Source: Ruminococcus flavefaciens (GTDB lineage: Bacteria; Bacillota; Clostridia; Oscillospirales; Ruminococcaceae). Taken from it: 64,000 nucleotides of DNA. Below, one piece after another: positions 33,280 through 43,091 of the stretch (within the stretch, counting starts at the first letter, position 1; each line of letters starts with the position of its first letter). The position numbers and the translations under genes were made by a program. The stretch is from NCBI RefSeq assembly GCF_900108555.1, contig NZ_FNWV01000008.1:43275-107274 (forward strand). The letters are read 5' to 3'. The notes under the pieces are model-generated. The model had not been told where the DNA came from. It saw only the letters and a list, made by a program, of their open reading frames with translations, and did not search any database.

Positions 33280-35819
33280 AAAATACTACAGACAAGCTGA
33301 ATTTACGCAGCGATATTATAGCTGTTGTATCCTTCATGCTTATGACTATGCTGATAATACCTGCCTTCCTGTCGCCTGACATGGTCTATGGTTCGCAGAC
33401 CGACTGGGCATCGCAGCATTATGCTATCCCCGAATATTTCCGTACACTTTTTTACGATACGGGGCAGCTCATACCTTCGTATGCACCTAATATCGGCGGA
33501 GGAGAGAGTATATTCTCGCTTTCGTATTACGGATTTCTTTCGCCTGTAATACTTCCTTCGTATCTGCTTCCCTTTGTACCTATGGGAATATATATAATGC
33601 TGGCTTCGCTTATAGCTGCACTTGTTTCCGAGTGTGAACTGTACCTGCTTCTGCGCAGACGCTATACTCCGTCAATAAGCCTGCTCACGACTACATTTTT
33701 CGTACTGTCAGTGCCGCTGATACTCAATACTCACAGACAGATAGTGTTCACGTCATATATGCCGTTCATGCTCATGACACTGCATGGAGCTGAAAGGTTC
33801 TTCCACAGCGGAAAGAAAGCAATGCTTGCGTTCGGAATGTTTCTGACGGCAATGTGCAATTATTATTTTATACCTGCGGAAGCAGCTGCTGTTATCGCAT
33901 ACGGTGTATGGCTCATACTTGAGAAAAACGGCAGTATCAGCTTTAAAAAGCTCATACCCTATTCGCTTTGTATAGCAGCAGGACTGCTCGCATCGGCAGT
34001 GTTGACTCTCCCGACTGCATATCTTCTTGTTCAGAACAGAGATGCTTCGGCAAATGCAGTATCACTAAAGGAACTTCTCCCGACATTGAGATTTGACAAG
34101 CTGACATATTACAATTCGGCAATGGGACTGTCAGGCTTCGGTGTGCTTGCAGGATTGTATTATCTTTTCAAGGGAAAAAAGCACCAGCGTTTTGCTGCGA
34201 TACTGATACTTTCATTCCCTATATTTCCCGTAACGCTGTATCTGCTCAACGGTACGCTCTATACCGATCCGAAGGTGCTGTTTCCGTTCCTGCCTATGGC
34301 TCTTACACTGACAGCTGATATGCTGAACGGGCTTCCTGAGTTCAAAAGCAAAAAGTTTCTGGTATTTTTCGTGCTGTTTTCGGTACTATCCTTTTTCATA
34401 AGCGGAATGAGCCCTATGCTTGGCGCATACCTTGCAGACGCAGCTGTAGTTGCAGTTGCTTTGTATATCTATATCCGAACTCATAAAAGCGTATTTGTTG
34501 TGCTGACATTTGCTGTACCTATGGTAGTATGCCTGTTTGCCAACAACTACGACCAGCTTGCTTCAAAGGAAGGATATGATACAGCAAATTCAAAGGAAGT
34601 ATATAAAATGTTCTCTGAAATGCCGGACGATGATATCTACCGCACTGCAGTTGATACAAGAAGGCTTTACACAGTAAATAAAGTTTATTCTAAGCGGCAT
34701 TACAGCGATACGATATATTCCTCGCTCCATTCGCCCTATTACAACAGTTTCTACTTCAACGAGATGTATAATGAGAATGAATACCGAAATTCTGCACTGA
34801 CTGTACGTTCAAAGAATATATTCTTCAATTCATTCATGGGCGATCGCTACTACATAACAAATCAGCCTGTTTCAAATTACGGCTTGGAGCTTATAAAGAA
34901 TGACGGTGAATACTACCTTTATGAGAATAAAAGTGCCTTTCCTATGGCATATATCCGCAGAGATGTAATGAGTGAAAGACAGTATGATACACTGAAATAT
35001 CCCGATAAGATGATCGCACTTATGAATTATACTATAGTGCCGCAGGATATGCCTGATGTGGAGCTCGACACTGAGCTTGAAGCTGTTGATATGAGCGATA
35101 TTTTCGACAGTGCAGTCTTGAAAGAGCGAAACGGCGAAAAGATCATTGATACTAATGACGGTATAGCTGAATTCAGCTATAAGCTGCCCGAGAAAGCCTG
35201 CGGCAGGATAATCATGCTGCGCTTTCATGTTGCTGATCCCGTTGAAAAGGGTAAGATGAGCTGGGAGAACAAAGGCGATGTAAGGATCAATATAAACGGC
35301 ATAAAAAATACCCTTTGCAATCCTGAATGGAAATACAAAAACGGCAATAACTTTTTTGAGTATGTCATATCTGATATGAGCAATGAGCTCGATATCATTA
35401 TCACAGGAGGAGATGTGCGTATTTCCGATATCGAAGCTTATGCCATTGATACGGATAAGCTGACGGCAGCTTCCTCGGGACTTATACCTTTCAAGGCAGA
35501 TATGTCCGCAACTCACGGTGATGTTATATCGGGAAGTTTTTCTGCCGACTATGACGGCATCGCTGCAACGAGTCTGGTCATGAACGAGGGCTTCAGCGTT
35601 TCAGTAGACGGGAAAGAAGTAGAGCCTGTCAGGGTGAATACTGCGTTTCTCGGCTTCCCTGTAAAAAGCTCCTCACATAAGGTAGAGATACGCTTCAAAG
35701 CTCCTCTTCTTGCAGTAGGAAAAGCAGTTTCCGTATTTGGCATTATCATGCTTTTAGTATGCTTAGGTCTGGACATTGCAGGCGGCAGGAAAAAAGCTGA
35801 TATCAGCCATAAAACATGA
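33276..35819 (+). CDS. YfhO-family multi-pass membrane protein (GT-C-type glycosyltransferase)
   Basis: An 847-residue protein with about 12-13 membrane helices in the first 450 residues, a large outer domain (about 470-810) and a last helix near 820. The first outer loop reads QTDWASQHYAIPEYFR and YAPNIGGGESIFSLSYYGFLSP, typical of YfhO, which glycosylates lipoteichoic acid in Bacillus and Listeria. Together with the PIG-L enzyme it may put or tailor amino sugars on a surface polymer. Confidence 0.8.
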   Translation: MKNTTDKLNLRSDIIAVVSFMLMTMLIIPAFLSPDMVYGSQTDWASQHYAIPEYFRTLFYDTGQLIPSYAPNIGGGESIFSLSYYGFLSPVILPSYLLPFVPMGIYIMLASLIAALVSECELYLLLRRRYTPSISLLTTTFFVLSVPLILNTHRQIVFTSYMPFMLMTLHGAERFFHSGKKAMLAFGMFLTAMCNYYFIPAEAAAVIAYGVWLILEKNGSISFKKLIPYSLCIAAGLLASAVLTLPTAYLLVQNRDASANAVSLKELLPTLRFDKLTYYNSAMGLSGFGVLAGLYYLFKGKKHQRFAAILILSFPIFPVTLYLLNGTLYTDPKVLFPFLPMALTLTADMLNGLPEFKSKKFLVFFVLFSVLSFFISGMSPMLGAYLADAAVVAVALYIYIRTHKSVFVVLTFAVPMVVCLFANNYDQLASKEGYDTANSKEVYKMFSEMPDDDIYRTAVDTRRLYTVNKVYSKRHYSDTIYSSLHSPYYNSFYFNEMYNENEYRNSALTVRSKNIFFNSFMGDRYYITNQPVSNYGLELIKNDGEYYLYENKSAFPMAYIRRDVMSERQYDTLKYPDKMIALMNYTIVPQDMPDVELDTELEAVDMSDIFDSAVLKERNGEKIIDTNDGIAEFSYKLPEKACGRIIMLRFHVADPVEKGKMSWENKGDVRININGIKNTLCNPEWKYKNGNNFFEYVISDMSNELDIIITGGDVRISDIEAYAIDTDKLTAASSGLIPFKADMSATHGDVISGSFSADYDGIAATSLVMNEGFSVSVDGKEVEPVRVNTAFLGFPVKSSSHKVEIRFKAPLLAVGKAVSVFGIIMLLVCLGLDIAGGRKKADISHKT

Positions 35820-35845
35820 CAAAATCAATGAACTTAAAAGTCTAC

Positions 35846-35873
35846 AAATTCCCCGCAGCTGCGGGGAATTTTC
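35846..35873. terminator. Palindromic terminator
   Basis: AAATTCCCCGC and GCGGGGAATTT form a perfect stem around AGCT, then TCAT. It works in either direction. Confidence 0.8.
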
Positions 35874-35901
35874 ATATATCAATAATTGTTAAAAAATAAA
35901 T

Positions 35902-35917
35902 ATTTGTATATACTAAC
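35902..35917. promoter_or_regulatory. DtxR-type box, distal, upstream of ABC exporter 2
   Basis: ATTTG-TATATA-CTAAC, the same 16-mer as at 12979-12994, about 60 bp upstream of the -35. Confidence 0.6.
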
Positions 35918-35977
35918 ACATTGCTGCAAACTAAAATAATTGTTAATATCCAAACTGACGAAATACTAAAAAAGCCC

Positions 35978-36027
35978 TTGACAGATCAGTAAATATATGC
36001 TAACATATGAATAGACATTCATATGTT
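35978..36027 (+). promoter_or_regulatory. Promoter of ABC exporter 2 with DtxR-type box and an 11-bp inverted repeat
   Basis: TTGACA 35978-35983, 17 bp, TAACAT 36001-36006. The box GTAAA-TATATG-CTAAC (35989-36004) covers the -10. A perfect inverted repeat AACATATGAAT/ATTCATATGTT (36002-36012 and 36017-36027) overlaps it and covers the start of transcription, which suggests a second repressor. Confidence 0.65.
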
Positions 36028-36085
36028 CATCTGAACTGATTGCTGAAATGAATGGCTGACATCAATGATACAGGGGGAAAACACT

Positions 36086-36802
36086 ATGAGTGAAAAGGAC
36101 AAAAAATTTCTTTCGGTCAGCGGACTGAAAAAGAGCTTCGGCAGCGGCGAAACCAAACAGGAAGTCCTGAAGGGACTGGACTTTACGGTAGGTAAGGGTG
36201 AGTTTTGCGTACTTCTTGGACCTTCGGGCTCAGGCAAGTCAACTCTGCTCAATATACTGGGCGGCATAGACAGTGCAGACGAGGGTGACATATCCATAAA
36301 CGGCGATAAGCTGGAGGAAATGAACGAGAAAAGTCTTACACGCTACAGACGCAAGCATCTTGGCTATGTGTTCCAGATGTACAATCTTATCCCTAATCTC
36401 AATGTAAAGGAAAATATTGAAACAGGTGCTTACCTGTCGGATAAGCCGCTGGATATCGACGAATTGCTTAAAATACTCGGACTTTACGAGCATCGCCACA
36501 AGCTTCCGAACCAGCTTTCAGGCGGTCAGCAGCAGAGAGTGTCCATAGGACGGGCTATCGTGAAAAATCCCGATATACTCCTTTGCGATGAGCCTACGGG
36601 AGCTCTTGACTACAAGACCTCAAAGGAGATATTGCAGCTCATCGAGGAAGTTAATCAGAAGTACGGAAATACCGTTATCATGGTCACTCACAACGAAGCC
36701 ATAAAACAAATGGCTGACCATGTTATAAAGCTACGCGACGGAAAGATAAGACACGATAATATCAACAGTGAAAAGCTCACCGCTGCTGAGATAGATTGGT
36801 AA
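36086..36802 (+). CDS. ABC transporter ATPase (MacB/LolD-like), exporter 2
   Basis: A 238-residue ATPase with Walker A GPSGSGKST (45-53), signature LSGGQQQRVSIGRAI and Walker B ILLCDEPTGALD. The stretches YNLIPNLNVKENI and PLDIDELLKILGLYEH are near copies of those in the ATPase at 9484, so the two are close paralogues. ATG 36086 follows AGGGGGA by 8 nt; the ATG at 36065 has no ribosome site. It ends 13 bp before the permease. Confidence 0.92.
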   Translation: MSEKDKKFLSVSGLKKSFGSGETKQEVLKGLDFTVGKGEFCVLLGPSGSGKSTLLNILGGIDSADEGDISINGDKLEEMNEKSLTRYRRKHLGYVFQMYNLIPNLNVKENIETGAYLSDKPLDIDELLKILGLYEHRHKLPNQLSGGQQQRVSIGRAIVKNPDILLCDEPTGALDYKTSKEILQLIEEVNQKYGNTVIMVTHNEAIKQMADHVIKLRDGKIRHDNINSEKLTAAEIDW

Positions 36803-36815
36803 GGGGGGCTCGGAC

Positions 36816-39575
36816 ATGGAGAAGAAAAAGATCTCTTTCGGAAAGCGTCCGAAAGATCCCCTTCGCAAGCGTGTCTGGAAGGATATGCTCCGCGACTGGA
36901 AACGCTATCTGATGATATGTCTAATGCTTATCGTGACTATCGGCTTTGTGTCGGGAATGTATGTTGCAAACAACAGTATGCTCAACAAACTTGATAACAG
37001 TATTGAGGATATGAAGCGTGAGGACGGTCATTTCGCACTTTCAAAAAAAGCAGATGAAGCTACGGTAAAAGCTATCGAAACAGGTGAGCGCGCTGACGTT
37101 GCTGCTGTATATCGTGAACGTGCTTACGATGAAGCTGCTGACGAAGTTGAAAAAGCCGTTAATGAAGCAATGGAAGAAACGGTTGCAGAACAGGTCAGAG
37201 AAGCTATAAAAGCACAGGTAACTGCCGCAGCTGATGAGCAGATAGAAGCTGCAAAAGTTATGGGTGCGGAAATTCCCGAGGCAGAGCGTGAAAGCATGAT
37301 AAGCTCTGCTTATGAGACTGCCATAGCCGAGAACTATGACAAGGCTTATGATGATGCAATAAAGACTGCCAAGGACTCCGAGGACTACTCAAAAGCTTTG
37401 TCCGATGCAATGGACGAAGCAAAAAAGGAGATAGACAAGGAGATCGACGAAAAGTACAGCGAGCTTGCAGAACGCTACGGACTCAACGAGGAAACAACTC
37501 ACGTACCTGTTACGGTCTATGAGCTTTTCTACAAGGACGCTGACGAGAATATCCCCTCAGACAGCGAATATTCAGGAACTATCCGTGTTTACGGTGAGCG
37601 CGGTGACATTGACCTTTATGATATCCTCAAAGGACGTGCTCCTGCGAATGAAAATGAGATAATAATTGACCGTATGCACGCCGACAATGTAAAAATAAAA
37701 GTCGGAGATACTCTTTCGGTTGGAGATACAGATTTTGAGGTAGTCGGACTTGCTGCATTTGTGGATTACAGTGCATTATATGAAAACAACACCGATACAA
37801 TGTTCGATGCACTTACATTTGATATCGGTATGACCACGAAGGAAGGCTTTGAGCGTATTCACGCGAATACTACTGCAAACTATGCGTTCACCTACAATAA
37901 AAAGCCTGCTGACGAGTATGAGGAAAAGGAAATGTCTGAGAATTTCCTGAAAGCTCTCATCACGCAAACGGCTGTATCCGATACCGAGAATATGGAAATT
38001 AAGGACTATGTTCCTGCATATGCAAATCAGGCTATGAGCTTTGCAAGGAACGATATCGGCAAGGACAAGGCTATGGGAGAGGTGCTTCTCTATATCCTTA
38101 CAGCAGTTCTGGCATTTATTTTTGCAGTAAATATCAGCACTACTCTTGAACAGGAGTCGTCCGTAATAGGTACTCTCAGAGCATCGGGCTATACTCGCGG
38201 AGAGCTTCTGCGTTATTATATGAGTGCTCCGCTGCTTATAGTTATCATGGCTGCCGTTATAGGAAATATTCTCGGCTATACCATGTTCAAGAATATAGTC
38301 GCAGATATGTACTACAGCAGCTACAGTCTGCCAAGCTTTGAAACAATGTGGACTCCCGAAGCGTTTATACGTACAACTATTGTACCTACAGTGCTCATGC
38401 TTGTGATAAACGTCATTGTGATAACAAAGATGCTGAAACTTTCTCCGCTGAGATTTTTACGCCATGATCTGAAGCGCAAAAAGAGAAAAAAGGCGATAAG
38501 ACTGCCGAAATGGAAGTTTTTCAAGCGTTTCAGGATACGTGTGTTCTTACAGAACATACCAAACTACATAATGCTTTTTGTAGGTATCACATTTGTTATG
38601 CTGCTTATCTCAATGGCAGTGGGAATGCCTGAGACTCTGTCGTATTATCAGGACTCCATGGGTGATATGATGTTTGCCGAGGATCAGCTGATACTCAGCA
38701 GTACAGAGGACGAGGACGGCAATATCATAACAACTGCCAACAGCGGAGCGGAACGTTTTTCGATAGCTTCACTGGAGAGAAGATCTGATGACTATAATGA
38801 GGAAGTCTCGGTTTTGGGTATCGTAAACGGCAGCAGATACGTAAAGCTGAACAAGTGCGATGATAACGAGGTGTATATATCAAAGGCTTATGCCGAGAAA
38901 TACGGTGTAAGTGCAGGCGACACCATTACACTTTCGGAGAAATATGAGCATAAAGACTACAAATGGAAGGTCCATGACATCTACGACTATTCCGCAGGTG
39001 TTGCCGTATTTATGGAGAACGAACAGTTCAACAGAGTATTCGACAAGGAAGCAGACGATTTCAGCGGATATATTTCCAACAGTATGATCACCGATATCAG
39101 CAAGGAGTATATCGCAAAGGAAATAACTTCTCAGGATATGATAAAGGTTGCTGACCAGCTGGATAAATCAATGGGCGCATATATGAAGTATTTCCAGTAT
39201 GTTTGCTTTATAGTGGCGGCTATAATTCTTTATCTGCTCACGAAAGTAATAATCGAGAAAAACGAACGCTCTATCTCAATGACGAAGATACTTGGCTACG
39301 AAAACGGCGAAATAGCATCGCTGTACCTTATCCCAACGGCGTTGGTTGTATTCTTCTCGGAATTTCTTGCAATTTACATAGGCTATAAGCTTATGGATCT
39401 CTTCTGGAAGCTTATTATGATGCAGATGAGCGGCTGGTTTGCATTTATACTTCCCGTTTCAGGATTTGTAAAGGAATTTCTCCTTGTATTTGCAGCATAT
39501 CTCATCATTACAGTTCTTGACTTTATACGTATACGCAAAATACCTAAAGTGCTTGCACTGAAAAATGCAGAATAA
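36816..39575 (+). CDS. Large FtsX-family ABC permease, exporter 2
   Basis: A 919-residue permease. A membrane helix at about 32-52 is followed by an outer region whose first part (90-230) is an Ala/Glu/Lys-rich predicted coiled coil (AADEVEKAVNEAMEETVAEQ). Then come three helices (about 425-545), a second outer domain (600-760) with the YGVSAGDTITLSE motif of FtsX/MacB domains, and three final helices. Organisation matches the permease at 10185, but the coiled coils differ in sequence. The cargo is unknown. Confidence 0.85.
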   Translation: MEKKKISFGKRPKDPLRKRVWKDMLRDWKRYLMICLMLIVTIGFVSGMYVANNSMLNKLDNSIEDMKREDGHFALSKKADEATVKAIETGERADVAAVYRERAYDEAADEVEKAVNEAMEETVAEQVREAIKAQVTAAADEQIEAAKVMGAEIPEAERESMISSAYETAIAENYDKAYDDAIKTAKDSEDYSKALSDAMDEAKKEIDKEIDEKYSELAERYGLNEETTHVPVTVYELFYKDADENIPSDSEYSGTIRVYGERGDIDLYDILKGRAPANENEIIIDRMHADNVKIKVGDTLSVGDTDFEVVGLAAFVDYSALYENNTDTMFDALTFDIGMTTKEGFERIHANTTANYAFTYNKKPADEYEEKEMSENFLKALITQTAVSDTENMEIKDYVPAYANQAMSFARNDIGKDKAMGEVLLYILTAVLAFIFAVNISTTLEQESSVIGTLRASGYTRGELLRYYMSAPLLIVIMAAVIGNILGYTMFKNIVADMYYSSYSLPSFETMWTPEAFIRTTIVPTVLMLVINVIVITKMLKLSPLRFLRHDLKRKKRKKAIRLPKWKFFKRFRIRVFLQNIPNYIMLFVGITFVMLLISMAVGMPETLSYYQDSMGDMMFAEDQLILSSTEDEDGNIITTANSGAERFSIASLERRSDDYNEEVSVLGIVNGSRYVKLNKCDDNEVYISKAYAEKYGVSAGDTITLSEKYEHKDYKWKVHDIYDYSAGVAVFMENEQFNRVFDKEADDFSGYISNSMITDISKEYIAKEITSQDMIKVADQLDKSMGAYMKYFQYVCFIVAAIILYLLTKVIIEKNERSISMTKILGYENGEIASLYLIPTALVVFFSEFLAIYIGYKLMDLFWKLIMMQMSGWFAFILPVSGFVKEFLLVFAAYLIITVLDFIRIRKIPKVLALKNAE

Positions 39576-39590
39576 GACAAATATTATTGA

Positions 39591-39625
39591 AAGGCTCATG
39601 TACAATTAGTACATGAGCCTTTTTA
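39591..39625 (+). terminator. Terminator after ABC exporter 2
   Basis: AAGGCTCATGTAC and GTACATGAGCCTT flank a 5-nt loop, then TTTTA. Confidence 0.9.
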
Positions 39626-39769
39626 TGTGACATGATAAGCTATGAAAAATGTTTGATATGAATGGCTGTATGTTCAAAAAACAATACAACTTTGGCGAAT
39701 GAGGAGAAATTGTATTGTTGAAACATGAAATACTATTGGCGTGTTGCACAAAGAGAAGAAACATCTTTT

Positions 39770-39785
39770 GTGTGTACATACAAAT
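39770..39785. promoter_or_regulatory. AraR-type operator 1 upstream of araR
   Basis: GTGTGTACATACAAAT matches 13 of 16 positions of the Bacillus subtilis AraR consensus ATTTGTACGTACAAAT. Confidence 0.65.
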
Positions 39786-39802
39786 TTTGCAAAGTTGTTA
39801 TA

Positions 39803-39818
39803 AGTTGTATTTACAAAA
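39803..39818. promoter_or_regulatory. AraR-type operator 2 upstream of araR
   Basis: AGTTGTATTTACAAAA matches 12 of 16 consensus positions and begins 33 bp (about three helical turns) after operator 1, suitable for cooperative binding. A weak promoter (TTGTTA at 39795) overlaps it. Nothing else was seen in 39626-39877. Confidence 0.5.
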
Positions 39819-39877
39819 TATGAATAATGTGTTATTATGAAGAAAAATCCGGTGTGATGTGGGTTTGGGAGGTACAT

Positions 39878-40963
39878 ATGGAAGATTATAAATATTTGGC
39901 GATAGTCGAATGGACTAAAAAATATATAAGTACAAGAGAACTAAAGCCGAAAGACCGCTTTCTGACAGAAAAGGAACTGTGTGAGATACATGGTGTCAGC
40001 CGTCAGACAGTCAGACAGGCACTGAGCTGCCTTGAAAAAGAAAACATTATCTGCCGCGTAAGAGGCAGCGGAGCTTTTGTTTCATCGGGCTATACAAAGA
40101 GTGAGCCTGCTGCCGGACAGATAAGGAATATCGGCGTTATATCAACTTATTTCAATGATTACATTTTCCCGAATATTGTGACGGGTATCGAAAGTGTGCT
40201 CAATGATTCGGGCTATTCGATGCAGCTTGCCATAACACATAACAGGGGAGCTGAAGAGCGACAGGCTTTGCAGAGCATGATATCGGGCGGAGTTCAGGGA
40301 CTTATTGTAGAACCGTCAAAAAGTGCTCTTCCAAATCCTAATATGGATCTTTACGAAGAACTGAAGATCAAGAATATCCCCGTTGTGTTCTTTAATGCAA
40401 AATATCCGTGGTCTGATTGTCCCTGCGTATCCCTTGATGATGAAGCGGCAGGCAGGATAGCTACAGACAGGGTGTTCGACTGCGGACACAAAAAGATCGC
40501 AGGAATATTCGCACTTGACGATATACAGGGACATAAGCGTTACAGCGGCTTTACAAAAAGTTGTATTGTCCACGGTATAAGAAACGCTGAGGACAACGTA
40601 ATGTGGTTCGCAACATCGGATAAGAATTCGGTATTTACTTCGGGCTGTACCAGACTTCTTGAGCTTATCAGCGAATCTACGGCTTTTGTCTGCTACAATG
40701 ATAACATAGCCATAAAGCTCCTTAAATTCTGCAAGGAGCATAACATAAGCGTTCCTGACGATCTGTCTGTAATAGGTATAGACGACTCGAAGTTCGCTTC
40801 CATATGCGATGTACCGCTTACAACTGTTGTTCACCCGCAGCGCAAGCTGGGAGAGGCAGCAGCCGAGAAGCTCATAGACCTGATAAATACCTATCCTTCG
40901 GACAGCGGCGACATTATTTTTCCACCTGAGTTAAGGGTGCGTGAATCGGTAAAGAGTATTTGA
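39878..40963 (+). CDS. araR: AraR-type arabinose repressor (GntR HTH + LacI-type sensor)
   Basis: A 361-residue regulator: a GntR winged helix (residues 1-70, FLTEKELCEIHGVSRQTVRQALSCLEKENII) joined to a LacI/periplasmic-binding fold (80-361, starting RNIGVISTYFNDYIFPNIVTGIE). That hybrid is diagnostic of AraR, which releases DNA on binding L-arabinose. GGGAGGT precedes ATG 39878. Two operators in front indicate autoregulation, and a third lies before the sugar-binding protein. The full arabinose pathway downstream supports the call. Confidence 0.9.
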   Translation: MEDYKYLAIVEWTKKYISTRELKPKDRFLTEKELCEIHGVSRQTVRQALSCLEKENIICRVRGSGAFVSSGYTKSEPAAGQIRNIGVISTYFNDYIFPNIVTGIESVLNDSGYSMQLAITHNRGAEERQALQSMISGGVQGLIVEPSKSALPNPNMDLYEELKIKNIPVVFFNAKYPWSDCPCVSLDDEAAGRIATDRVFDCGHKKIAGIFALDDIQGHKRYSGFTKSCIVHGIRNAEDNVMWFATSDKNSVFTSGCTRLLELISESTAFVCYNDNIAIKLLKFCKEHNISVPDDLSVIGIDDSKFASICDVPLTTVVHPQRKLGEAAAEKLIDLINTYPSDSGDIIFPPELRVRESVKSI

Positions 40964-41013
40964 GTGTAAAGTGTTTGAGTCTGGAAGTATAAAAGAATTT
41001 GTGGGGTATTATT

Positions 41014-41706
41014 ATGAAAAAAAATATGGAGAAGGTCAATGATGTCAAACGTATAGACATCAAAAAAGCAGAGGAACTGCTGCAGAGCGGAAGCCTTGAA
41101 AACTGCGATGATATGCTGGATACGCTGCTTGAAGATGTGGAATTTGCATACATAGAGTCGCTGATGCTCAGATTGTACGTCTGTATGGAGATATACGTTA
41201 CAGCCTATTTGTTTTCTCAGAAAATAGGCGTTAGCAGCGAAAAATTCTACAGCACTTTCGGTACTGCCGATGAGATAGGCAATGAGCTTATGACGGTTGA
41301 GGATACGATGAAATTCCTGCATACTCTTATACGTGAGTGTATAAAATGGCGCATAGAATCGGCAAAAGGAAGCAGCAGCAGTATCGTTGCGAAGGCTAAG
41401 GATTACATCGATAAAAACTACATGAACGATGAGCTTTCGCTTATAGTTGTTGCAGACGCGGTTGGGCTCAGTCCGTCCTATCTCAGTACACAGTTCAAAA
41501 AGGTGTACGGTCAGAATTTGTTTGAATATCTTGCACTGTCAAGAATAGCTCATGCACGGGAGTTGTTATGCTGCACTTCCAAAATGGTATATGAGGTAGC
41601 CTATGACGTCGGATTCAAGGATTATCGATATTTCAGCCAGATATTCAAGAAATACACAGGTCAGACTCCAAGACAATTTCAGAACAGTGCCAATATTTGT
41701 CCGTAA
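41014..41706 (+). CDS. AraC-family regulator of the arabinose cluster
   Basis: A 230-residue protein. The helical N-terminal half (about 1-125) resembles the region that precedes the DNA-binding part in YesN/AraC-like proteins but lacks a receiver domain. The C-terminal 100 residues have two HTH motifs (LSLIVVADAVGLSPSYLSTQFK and MVYEVAYDVGFKDYRYFSQIFK). ATG 41014 follows GGGG; it lies 50 bp after araR and is likely cotranscribed. It may activate the importer operon while AraR represses it. Confidence 0.8.
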   Translation: MKKNMEKVNDVKRIDIKKAEELLQSGSLENCDDMLDTLLEDVEFAYIESLMLRLYVCMEIYVTAYLFSQKIGVSSEKFYSTFGTADEIGNELMTVEDTMKFLHTLIRECIKWRIESAKGSSSSIVAKAKDYIDKNYMNDELSLIVVADAVGLSPSYLSTQFKKVYGQNLFEYLALSRIAHARELLCCTSKMVYEVAYDVGFKDYRYFSQIFKKYTGQTPRQFQNSANICP

Positions 41707-41760
41707 ATATACTGGTAATGATATTCCAAAAATAATAAACATTTTGTGTAACATTTTCGG

Positions 41761-41789
41761 TTGCGATGTATGTACAAATTGGCTATAAT
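41761..41789 (+). promoter_or_regulatory. Promoter of the arabinose import/catabolic operon with AraR-type operator
   Basis: TTGCGA 41761-41766, 17 bp, TATAAT 41784-41789. CGATGTATGTACAAAT (41764-41779) matches 12 of 16 AraR consensus positions and lies between the -35 and -10. Confidence 0.65.
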
Positions 41790-41853
41790 GTAAATACAAG
41801 TTAACGGCGAGGACGTTAATGACATAATAAATTCGGATGGAGGAATTTTAATT

Positions 41854-42951
41854 ATGAAAATGAAAAAAGTCTTGGCAATGGCAGTAAGTACGCTTCTCTG
41901 CGGTGCAATGCTGACAGGCTGCGGAAGCACAAACGAATCATCAAACTCAGGCAGTTCATCTAATTCTGACAGTACAACAGAGGCTGAAAAGAAAACAGAT
42001 GCAGCAACAGATGCGGAAGAAACTACTGCTGATAAAGGTTCTGACGACAACGGCGGCGGAAGCTCATCGGGTGATCTTATCAAGATAGGCATTATCAATA
42101 ACGATCCTAATGAGTCAGGCTACCGTACAGCTAACGTTAATGACCTGAAAGCAACTTTCACAAAGGAAAACGGCTTTGATGCATCGTTTGCTTACAGTCT
42201 GAAGAACGAAGAGCAGATCAACTATGCGCAGAAGTTCATACAGGACGAAGTTGATTACCTGCTTCTCTCGGCTGCTGATACCGCAGGCTGGGATTCAGTC
42301 CTCAAGGACGCAAAAGATGCAGGCACAAGAGTTATCCTCTTTGACCGTACAATTGACGCAGATGAGAGCCTTTACGAAGCTTCTATCGTTTCCGATATGG
42401 CAAAGGAAGGACAGCAGGCAGTTGAATGGCTTGAATCACAGGACCTTGCATCATATGACATCATTCATCTCCAGGGCGTGATCGGTTCGGCAGCTCAGAA
42501 GGGACGTTCGGGTGCTCTCACTGAAACTGCTGAAGCAAAGGGCTGGAACATACTTACACAGCAGACAGCTGAATGGAATGCTGAAAAGGCGCAGCAGATA
42601 GTTCAGTCTGTTATCGACTCAGGCAAGAAGTTCAACGTAATTTACGCTGAGAATGATGATATGGCTAAGGGCGCAGTTGCTGCTCTTGACAGAGCAAATA
42701 TCTCACACGGTGTTGACAAGGACGTAGTCATTATAGGCTTTGACTGCAACAAGTGGGCACTTGAAGAACTCAAAAAAGGCACATGGAACTATGACGGACA
42801 GTGCAATCCTTTCCAGTCAACATATATCAAGGAAGTTATCGACAAGCTTGAAAATGGTGAAACTCTCTCTCAGAAAACCATTATCATGGACGAAAAGGGC
42901 TTTGATGCAAAGACTATCACAGCCGAAGATGTAGATAACTACGGTATCTGA
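41854..42951 (+). CDS. Sugar ABC transporter substrate-binding lipoprotein (YtfQ-like)
   Basis: A 365-residue lipoprotein: signal peptide with lipobox MLTGC (Cys at about 23), an acidic Ser/Thr linker to about residue 70, then a type I periplasmic-binding fold (IKIGIINNDPNESGYRTANVNDL). DEVDYLLLSAADTAGWDSVL and VILFDRTID resemble YtfQ, the galactofuranose-binding protein. Given the AraR operator, it probably captures L-arabinose or arabinofuranosides. GGAGG precedes the ATG. Confidence 0.85.
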   Translation: MKMKKVLAMAVSTLLCGAMLTGCGSTNESSNSGSSSNSDSTTEAEKKTDAATDAEETTADKGSDDNGGGSSSGDLIKIGIINNDPNESGYRTANVNDLKATFTKENGFDASFAYSLKNEEQINYAQKFIQDEVDYLLLSAADTAGWDSVLKDAKDAGTRVILFDRTIDADESLYEASIVSDMAKEGQQAVEWLESQDLASYDIIHLQGVIGSAAQKGRSGALTETAEAKGWNILTQQTAEWNAEKAQQIVQSVIDSGKKFNVIYAENDDMAKGAVAALDRANISHGVDKDVVIIGFDCNKWALEELKKGTWNYDGQCNPFQSTYIKEVIDKLENGETLSQKTIIMDEKGFDAKTITAEDVDNYGI

Positions 42952-42988
42952 TAATAATTTTACAGGACATTAATTATATAATAAAATA

Positions 42989-43031
42989 AGTGCGGTGGCG
43001 CGTTCGGGTATTTAGTCACCGCACTAATTTT
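42989..43031 (+). terminator. Hairpin between binding-protein and ATPase genes
   Basis: AGTGCGGTG (42989-42997) pairs with CACCGCACT (43017-43025), followed by AATTTTAC. A leaky terminator or mRNA-end stabiliser here would let the binding protein be made in excess. Confidence 0.6.
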
Positions 43032-43091
43032 ACAGATTTTTTCCGTATAATAGGTGCGGAAAAGGCTGAAACTCACTTAGGAGGAAAAGCA

